The notes beneath the pieces were generated by a model. It searched no databases, was not told the DNA's origin, and saw only the letters and a list, made by a program, of their open reading frames with translations. This document shows positions 58,537 to 64,000 of a stretch of DNA of 64,000 nucleotides, in pieces. Source of the stretch: Pseudomonas batumici (GTDB lineage: Bacteria; Pseudomonadota; Gammaproteobacteria; Pseudomonadales; Pseudomonadaceae); assembly GCF_000820515.1 (NCBI RefSeq), contig NZ_JXDG01000054.1, positions 1-64,000 on the forward strand, given 5' to 3'. Within the stretch, counting starts at the first letter, position 1. The number at the start of each line of letters is the position of its first letter. A program made the translations under genes and the position numbers.

Positions 58537-59601
58537 ATGCGTCTGTTCAAATTATTGAGTGTCGGCTGTCTTTCCCTGCTGAGCCTGGCCATCCACGCAC
58601 AAACCTTGAATGGCCTGTACCAGGTGCGCGAGCCGGTCGCCAGCCAGGCGCCGGATGAACGCAACCAGGCCACCCAGCGTGCCCTGGAAACCCTGGTGTT
58701 GCGCCTGACCGGCGATCCCAAGGCGCTGCAGAGCCCGGGCCTGGCCGAGGTGCGCAAGGACCCGCAGCAGATCATCAGCCAGTATGGCTACGACGCCGGG
58801 CCGCCAGAGAGCCTGCAGGTGGATTTCGACCCGGCGAGCACCGACCGCGCCTTGCGCGGTGCCGGGTTGGCTCTGTGGGGCAGCAACCGGCCGGCGATTC
58901 TCGGTTGGTGGCTGAACGATTCGGCCTAGGGCGCCAACCTGGTCGGTGACGGTCAGGCGGCGGCCGAACCGCTGCGCCGGGCGGCACAGCACCGCGGCCT
59001 GCCACTGCGCCTGCCGTTGGCCGACCTGGATGAACAGATCGTCGGTACCGCGAAGAATCTCGAGGGCAGCGATGCCTCGCCGTTGCACGCGGCCTCCGAG
59101 CGCTACGGCGCCGATGCGTTGCTGGCAGTGCACGCCCATCAGGACGGCGGCCAGTGGCAGGCGAAGTGGCGCTTGTGGCTGGGCAACCAGAAAGAACAGG
59201 GCACGGCCCAGGGCGCCGATACCGCCGCGCTGGCGGATGCCGTGCTGTTGGCGGTGAGCGAGCGCCTGGCGCCGCGCTTCGCGGCCAAGCCCGGGGTGGC
59301 CACCGAACAACTGCTGGAAGTGCAGGGCATGAACCTGGAGCGCTACGCGGTCCTGGGGCATTTGCTCGAACCCTTTGGCGCTCGGCCGCAAAGCGTGGAC
59401 GGCGACCGGATCGTCTATCAGGTCAGCGGCAGCGCGGAACAGTTGCGCGCGCAGCTGGGGCTGGCGAAGTTGCAGGAGATCCCGGCCGGCGAAGCCTTGC
59501 CGGCGGTGCCGGCCAGTGCTCCGGCGCCCGCTCCTGGCGCTCCGGCTGCGGCCCCTGTGGCACCGGCACCGGCGAAGGCGCAGCTGCGTTTCCGTTGGTA
59601 G
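58537..59601 (+). pseudogene. DUF2066 protein interrupted by an in-frame amber codon
   Basis: The reading frame from the ATG at 58537 (signal peptide MRLFKLLSVGCLSLLSLA) runs to TAG at 58927-58929 and continues in the same frame to 59601. Residues 1-130 (VREPVASQAPDERNQATQRA) and the part after the stop (GANLVGDGQAAAEPLRR, ADLDEQIVGT) together make one full-length DUF2066 protein. One base change would explain it (GAG or CAG to TAG). Function unknown; periplasmic. Broken gene, sequencing error or readthrough. Confidence 0.85.
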
Positions 59602-59650
59602 GTTTTCGGTTCTATCGAATTTCTTTCTATATATAAGGCTGGAGTCGTCC

Positions 59651-60724
59651 ATGACCGACACACGTCAATGGTTCTGGTTGGGCGCGGCGATCCTGCTGTG
59701 CGCGTTCGTGTACCTGCTGCATCCGATTCTGTCGCCGTTCCTGGTGAGCCTGCTGCTGGCCTATATGTTCGACCCGGTGGTCGGTCGCCTGGAAAAACTT
59801 GGGATGTCCCGTACCTGGGGCGTGGTGTCGGTGTTCGCACTGTTTATCCTGGTATTGATGGCCTTGCTGCTGGTGCTGATACCGATGCTGGCCAAGCAGT
59901 TCTTCCGCCTGTACGAACTGGCGCCGCAGATGCTCGACTGGCTGCAGCACACCGCGATGCCCTGGGCCCAGCACAAGTTCGGCCTGGCCGACGGTTTCTG
60001 GAAGTTCGACAAGGTCAAGGCGGCCATCAGCGAGCACATGGGGCAGACCACCGATATCGTCGGCGTGGTGCTGTCCCAGGCGACGGCTTCAGGCCTGGCC
60101 CTGATCGGCTTCGCGGCGAACCTGTTGTTGGTGCCCGTGGTGAGTTTCTACCTGCTGCGGGACTGGGACCTGATGATGGCGAAGATCCGCAGCCTGCTGC
60201 CCCGTGACCGCGAGGCGCGCATCGTCTCCCTGGCGGGCGAATGCCATGACGTGCTCGGGGCCTTCATGCGCGGTCAGTTGCTGGTGATGCTGGCGTTGGG
60301 GGTGATCTATGCCGGCGGCCTGATGCTGGTCGGCCTGGAGCTGGGCCTGTTGATCGGCCTGCTGGCCGGGCTGGCGGCCATCGTTCCCTACATGGGCTTC
60401 GTGATCGGCATCGGCGCGGCGATTGTCGCCGGCCTGTTCCAGTTTGGCGGCGAGCTGTACCCGATGATCGGCATCGTCGCGGTGTTCATGATCGGCCAGG
60501 CCCTGGAAGGGATGGTGCTCACCCCGCTGCTGGTCGGGGACCGCATCGGCCTGCACCCGGTGGCGGTGATCTTCGCGATCCTCGCCGGTGGTGAGCTGTT
60601 CGGTTTCACTGGCGTATTGCTGGCCTTGCCGGTGGCGGCGGTGATCATGGTATTGGTGCGGCATATGCACGATCTGTACAAACGCTCGGGCATGTACGGC
60701 GGCCAGGAAGGTCCCGAGCTCTGA
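59651..60724 (+). CDS. AI-2E transporter/PerM family permease
   Basis: 357 residues from the ATG at 59651, after GGAG. About eight membrane helices, with a soluble segment near residues 70-140 (LAPQMLDWLQHTAMPWAQ). Family marks: VPVVSFYLLRDWD and LEGMVLTPLLVGDRIGLHP. It sits before hda, as PerM does in several gamma-proteobacteria. Substrate unknown. Confidence 0.9.
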   Translation: MTDTRQWFWLGAAILLCAFVYLLHPILSPFLVSLLLAYMFDPVVGRLEKLGMSRTWGVVSVFALFILVLMALLLVLIPMLAKQFFRLYELAPQMLDWLQHTAMPWAQHKFGLADGFWKFDKVKAAISEHMGQTTDIVGVVLSQATASGLALIGFAANLLLVPVVSFYLLRDWDLMMAKIRSLLPRDREARIVSLAGECHDVLGAFMRGQLLVMLALGVIYAGGLMLVGLELGLLIGLLAGLAAIVPYMGFVIGIGAAIVAGLFQFGGELYPMIGIVAVFMIGQALEGMVLTPLLVGDRIGLHPVAVIFAILAGGELFGFTGVLLALPVAAVIMVLVRHMHDLYKRSGMYGGQEGPEL

Positions 60725-60848
60725 TGAGCGCACGCAAACCTTTGATTTTGCTTGTGGTCTGCTGCATTGTGCGCCCAGCCTCACGGGTATAAACTTTGCA
60801 GACTTTACACAGAGGCCACTAACGGTTCCCGGTAACCGTTCAGTCAGC

Positions 60849-61553
60849 ATGAAACCGATTCAGCTGCCCCTAGGTGTGCGTCTGCGTGATGACGCCACCT
60901 TCATCAACTACTACCCAGGCGCCAATGCCGCTGCACTCGGCTATGTCGAGCGGCTATGCGAAGCCGACGCCGGGTGGACCGAAAGCCTGATCTACCTCTG
61001 GGGCAAGGACGGCGTGGGGCGTACCCACCTGTTGCAGGCGGCCTGCCTGCGTTTCGAGCAGTTGGGTGAACCGGCGGTGTACCTGCCGCTGGCGGAGTTG
61101 ATGGATCGCGGTGTCGAGTTGCTGGACAACCTCGAGCAGTACGAGCTGGTCTGCCTGGATGACCTGCAAGTGGTTGCCGGGCGCGCCGATTGGGAAGAGG
61201 CGCTGTTTCACCTGTTCAACCGTCTGCGCGACAGCGGGCGGCGCCTGCTGATTGCCGCATCGACTTCGCCGCGTGAACTGCCGGTCAAGCTGGCCGACCT
61301 GAAATCGCGCCTGACCCTGGCGCTGATTTTCCAGATGCGCCCTCTCTCGGATGAAGATAAGCTGCGGGCTTTGCAACTGCGTGCTTCAAGACGTGGTCTG
61401 CATTTGACCGACGAAGTAGGGCATTTCATCCTGACCCGTGGGACTCGCAGCATGAGCGCCTTGTTCGAGTTGCTCGAGCGGCTCGACCAGGCTTCCTTGC
61501 AAGCCCAGCGCAAGCTCACCATCCCCTTTCTCAAAGAGACCCTGGGCTGGTAA
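60849..61553 (+). CDS. hda: DnaA regulatory inactivator Hda
   Basis: 234 residues, an AAA+ relative of DnaA without DNA-binding domain. It opens with the clamp-binding motif QLPLGVRLRD, then YLWGKDGVGRTHLLQAA (variant Walker A), the Walker B region LVCLDDLQVVAG, and sensor motifs near RPLSDEDKLRALQLRA. With the clamp it hydrolyses DnaA-ATP after initiation. Confidence 0.95.
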   Translation: MKPIQLPLGVRLRDDATFINYYPGANAAALGYVERLCEADAGWTESLIYLWGKDGVGRTHLLQAACLRFEQLGEPAVYLPLAELMDRGVELLDNLEQYELVCLDDLQVVAGRADWEEALFHLFNRLRDSGRRLLIAASTSPRELPVKLADLKSRLTLALIFQMRPLSDEDKLRALQLRASRRGLHLTDEVGHFILTRGTRSMSALFELLERLDQASLQAQRKLTIPFLKETLGW

Positions 61554-61763
61554 AACCGGGGCTTTCAGCGCTTTTTCGCCAAATTCCAGACGTCACGAAA
61601 CCCACGCCGGAAGCTTTTTTCAGGCGCGCGGGAACCGTTTGGGTATTAAGTCCTTAGATGTTTTCAAGAAACGACCGAGTCACATCTTGTGCCATAAAAT
61701 TTGCAAATGAGGGTGATAGAGGGCATAGTCACGCCTTCTAACAAATCAGCCACGGTCGTGCCC

Positions 61764-62399
61764 ATGCTAAATCGCTTCGCACCCCTCGTGCCTCTCGCAC
61801 TCGTTACCCTGTTGTTTGGTTGCGCGGCGCATACGCCGGTTTCGCAACAGCAGGTCGATAATTCGGTCAAAACCGCCTCGGTTTCTGGCGTCAAATCCTC
61901 GTCCGTACTGGACGACGAGCTGGCCACGGAAAAAGAACTCGCCGAGTTCGCCGACGGCAAGCCTTACCAGTTGCCTGTCCTTGCCGACAGCATTCTCGAG
62001 CGTGGCATGTCCCTGATCGGTACCCGTTACCGTTTTGGCGGCACCAACGAGAGCTCCGGCTTTGACTGCAGCGGCTTCATCGGTTATCTGTTCCGTGAGG
62101 AAGCCGGCCTTGACCTGCCGCGTTCCACCCGTGAGATGATCAACGTGAAGGCGCCGCTGGTTGCGCGTAACAAGCTCAAGCCGGGTGACCTGCTGTTCTT
62201 CGCCACCAATGGTCGTCGCGGTCGTGTCAGTCACGCCGGGATCTACCTGGGCGATGACCAGTTCATCCACTCCAGCAGCCGCCGTAGCGGTGGTGTCCGG
62301 ATCGACAGTCTGGGCGACAGTTACTGGAGCAAGACCTTCATCGAAGCCAAGCGCGCCCTGGCGATGGCTCCGACCGTGGTCACAGCCAGCAACAAGTAA
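61764..62399 (+). CDS. NlpC/P60 family lipoprotein (C40 peptidase)
   Basis: 211 residues from the ATG at 61764. A lipobox LLFGCAA near residue 19 anchors it. The NlpC/P60 domain has the catalytic Cys in GFDCSGFIGYLF and the His in VSHAGIYLGDDQFIHSS. It probably cuts peptidoglycan stem peptides. A paralogue follows 230 bases on. Confidence 0.93.
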   Translation: MLNRFAPLVPLALVTLLFGCAAHTPVSQQQVDNSVKTASVSGVKSSSVLDDELATEKELAEFADGKPYQLPVLADSILERGMSLIGTRYRFGGTNESSGFDCSGFIGYLFREEAGLDLPRSTREMINVKAPLVARNKLKPGDLLFFATNGRRGRVSHAGIYLGDDQFIHSSSRRSGGVRIDSLGDSYWSKTFIEAKRALAMAPTVVTASNK

Positions 62400-62500
62400 T
62401 CATCCGGACGTTTTCAGTGCCATCGGCCCCACTGATGGCTAAATGCCAAGCTCCATGCCAGGCAAAACTGTACAAAAAACGTCCGAAGTTAAAGTGATAC

Positions 62501-62579
62501 TTGAAGTTTGGTGTATAGCCGCTAGAATCCTGAGATATTGTCGAGTATCTGACCGCGCAAGCCCCCCTTGCGCGGTTTT
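62501..62579 (+). promoter_or_regulatory. Promoter followed at once by a terminator-like hairpin
   Basis: TTGAAG (62501-62506), a 16-base spacer and TAGAAT (62523-62528) look like a sigma-70 promoter. About 20 bases past the expected start a strong stem CCGCGCAAG / CTTGCGCGG (62553-62575) is followed by TTTT. A transcript would be about 45 bases unless it reads through into the NlpC gene. The hairpin could also end the preceding gene. Confidence 0.5.
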
Positions 62580-62631
62580 GATTTCTCTACGCCACGGCAG
62601 AGCAAGCCGCATTCAGTCAGGATTTCTGCAC

Positions 62632-63168
62632 ATGTCGACCTCGGCCCGTATTGCCTTGATTGCCCTCGCAGCGCTGCTCGGCGCCTGTGCCGGTCATGCG
62701 CCACCGCCGCCTGCGCCCGTGGCTCGTCCCTTGGTCTTTGCCCCCCAGCAACCCTCCTCGCCAGAAGCCGAAGACGTGCTGTTCCGTGCCTTGGGTCTGG
62801 TCGGCACGCCCTATCGCTGGGGCGGTAATACACCGGATTCGGGTTTTGATTGCAGTGGCCTGATCAGCTATGTGTATCGCGACATGGCCGGTATCAACCT
62901 GCCGCGTTCGACCCGCGAGATGATCGTGATGCGGGCACCGAACGTGCCGCAGAATGCACTGCAGACCGGCGACCTGATCTTCTTCGCCACCAGCGGCGGC
63001 TCCCAGGTCAGCCATGCCGGCATCTATGTCGGCGAAGGTCGCTTCGTTCATGCGCCGGCCACCGGTGGCACGGTGAAGCTGGACAGCCTGTCCAAGGCCT
63101 ATTGGCAGCACGCCTATCTGAACGCCAAGCGGGTGTTGCCGGCCGGACATCTGGCGAGCAATCCTTAA
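62632..63168 (+). CDS. NlpC/P60 family lipoprotein (second copy)
   Basis: 178 residues from the ATG at 62632, after AGGA. A lipobox LLGACAG near residue 17 is followed by a Pro-rich linker. The domain has GFDCSGLISYVY and VSHAGIYVGEGRFVHAP with Cys and His. It shares PRSTREMI and the order of motifs with the gene before it, so the pair arose by duplication. Confidence 0.93.
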   Translation: MSTSARIALIALAALLGACAGHAPPPPAPVARPLVFAPQQPSSPEAEDVLFRALGLVGTPYRWGGNTPDSGFDCSGLISYVYRDMAGINLPRSTREMIVMRAPNVPQNALQTGDLIFFATSGGSQVSHAGIYVGEGRFVHAPATGGTVKLDSLSKAYWQHAYLNAKRVLPAGHLASNP

Positions 63169-63192
63169 ACAACGTGTTGCCGCGAGGTTGTC

Positions 63193-63855
63193 ATGACCGC
63201 TCGCACCCTCAAGTTGGACGATGCCCTCTACAGCTATCTGCTGGACGTGTCCCTGCGCGAAACGCCCGTGCTCAAGCGTCTGCGTGACGAAACCCAGGCG
63301 CTGCCCATGGCGCGCTGGCAGGTGGCGCCCGAGGAGGGGCAGTTCCTCGCGCTGCTGGTCAAGCTGACCGGCGCCCGGCGCTTGCTCGAAGTCGGTACCT
63401 TCACCGGCTACAGCGCCTTGTGCATGGCCTCGGCCTTGCCGGAGGGCGGCAGCCTGCTGTGCTGCGATATTCCCGGAGACTACAACGCCACCGCGCTGCG
63501 CTACTGGCAGGAGGCGGGTCTGGCCGGGCGCATCGAACTGCGTCTGGCGCCGGCGCTGGAGACTCTGGCGCAGCTGGAGCAGCAAGGGCAGGGCGGGCAG
63601 TTCGACCTGGCGTTCATCGATGCCGACAAGGCCAATTATCCGGCTTACCTGGAAAGTGCACTGCGCTTGCTGCGTCCGGGCGGCCTGGCGATTTTCGATA
63701 ACACCCTGTGGAGCGGGCGGGTGCTGGAGGCGGATGCCGAGAGCGCGGACACCCGGGCCATCCAGGCACTGAACCGGGCCTTGAAGGATGACGCGCGGGT
63801 GGATCTGTCGCTGTTGCCGCTGGGCGATGGGCTGACACTGTGCCGTAAGCGCTAG
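63193..63855 (+). CDS. Class I SAM-dependent O-methyltransferase (family 3)
   Basis: 220 residues. The SAM motif LLEVGTFTGYSALCMASALP lies near residues 60-79; the metal-binding Asp is in FIDADKANYPAYLE, and LAIFDNTLWSGRV follows. It matches caffeoyl-CoA-type O-methyltransferases, which need a divalent metal. Substrate unknown. It lies 24 bases after the NlpC gene. Confidence 0.92.
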   Translation: MTARTLKLDDALYSYLLDVSLRETPVLKRLRDETQALPMARWQVAPEEGQFLALLVKLTGARRLLEVGTFTGYSALCMASALPEGGSLLCCDIPGDYNATALRYWQEAGLAGRIELRLAPALETLAQLEQQGQGGQFDLAFIDADKANYPAYLESALRLLRPGGLAIFDNTLWSGRVLEADAESADTRAIQALNRALKDDARVDLSLLPLGDGLTLCRKR

Positions 63856-63863
63856 GCGTTCGT

Positions 63864-64000
63864 TCAGGCTTCCTTGAACAACATGGCGATGCCGGGGTGA
63901 TACTGACCCGCTTCGTTGTGCAACTTGCGATAAGGGTAGGGGAAGTACCAGGCCACGGCGCAGGTATGGGCTTTTTGCAGGTCGTCGACCATGTCCTGCA
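63864..64000 (-). CDS. Partial gene cut by the window end
   Basis: The last 45 residues of a minus-strand gene, ending FPYPYRKLHNEAGQYHPGI and KEA before TGA at 63864-63866. It runs off the right edge. Aromatic-rich; family not recognised from this piece. It is convergent with the methyltransferase, 8 bases apart. Confidence 0.6.
   Translation of the reverse strand, partial: QDMVDDLQKAHTCAVAWYFPYPYRKLHNEAGQYHPGIAMLFKEA

Overview
The window is a chromosomal segment of a Pseudomonas, most likely of the P. fluorescens complex. The evidence is high-GC housekeeping DNA, gene blocks characteristic of the genus (ldhA-gacS-cysM-rlmD-relA-mazG; purM-purN; hda; the flgMNA/cheVR/flgBCDE flagellar block; phoPQ; a two-component pair beside nrdA) and many REP/REPIN palindromes of the GTAGGAGCNNGCTTGCTNGCGAT type. 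No tRNA, rRNA, CRISPR array, prophage or intact insertion sequence was seen.

Layout. 0-5 kb: an SDR oxidoreductase and a phosphate ABC transporter operon (pstSCAB, minus strand) with no phoU behind it. 5-9.7 kb: a YeeE/YedE sulfur-transport pair, a glucosaminidase/lipoprotein pair, and a response-regulator/TPR protein with a compact histidine kinase. 9.8-12.5 kb: a glutamine-synthetase-like polyamine ligase and an MFS transporter. 12.6-20.3 kb: flagellar and chemotaxis genes (PilZ brake, flgN, flgM, flgA; cheV, cheR; flgBCDE) with sigma-54 promoters. 20.5-26.5 kb: class Ia ribonucleotide reductase alpha subunit, with a regulatory region holding a 31-bp-spaced pair of NrdR-like boxes and DnaA boxes, then an OmpR-type two-component system. 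26.6-34.7 kb: PcpS phosphopantetheinyl transferase, dienelactone hydrolase, phoPQ, an AraC regulator, dctA under a sigma-54 promoter, and a CoA transferase. 34.9-41 kb: small metabolic and stress genes (sprT, Yip1, ttcA, DNA glycosylase, wrbA, arsC, TlpA-like, META lipoprotein). 40.9-51.2 kb: ldhA, gacS, cysM, rlmD, relA, mazG, DUF2058. 51.2-55.7 kb: a more accessory segment with a low-GC alpha/beta hydrolase and its overlapping small membrane protein, a DUF3077 gene behind a long structured leader resembling C4 antisense RNA, and a LysR/LysE pair. 55.7-64 kb: DUF3108, purN, purM, a DUF2066 gene broken by an in-frame amber codon, a PerM-type permease, hda, two NlpC/P60 lipoproteins, an O-methyltransferase, and the end of one more gene.

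Themes. Several two-component and global regulators (GacS, PhoPQ, the RstAB-like pair, RelA) sit among their metabolic neighbours. Motility genes run from the c-di-GMP brake through anti-sigma factor to rod and hook. Purine synthesis, Hda and ribonucleotide reductase link nucleotide supply to replication. The observations most worth checking are the hydrolase/membrane-protein pair, the DUF3077 leader, the recoded or broken DUF2066 gene, the nrdA regulatory region, the paired operators upstream of dctA, and a REP variant that carries the same 17-nt replacement at two separate loci.
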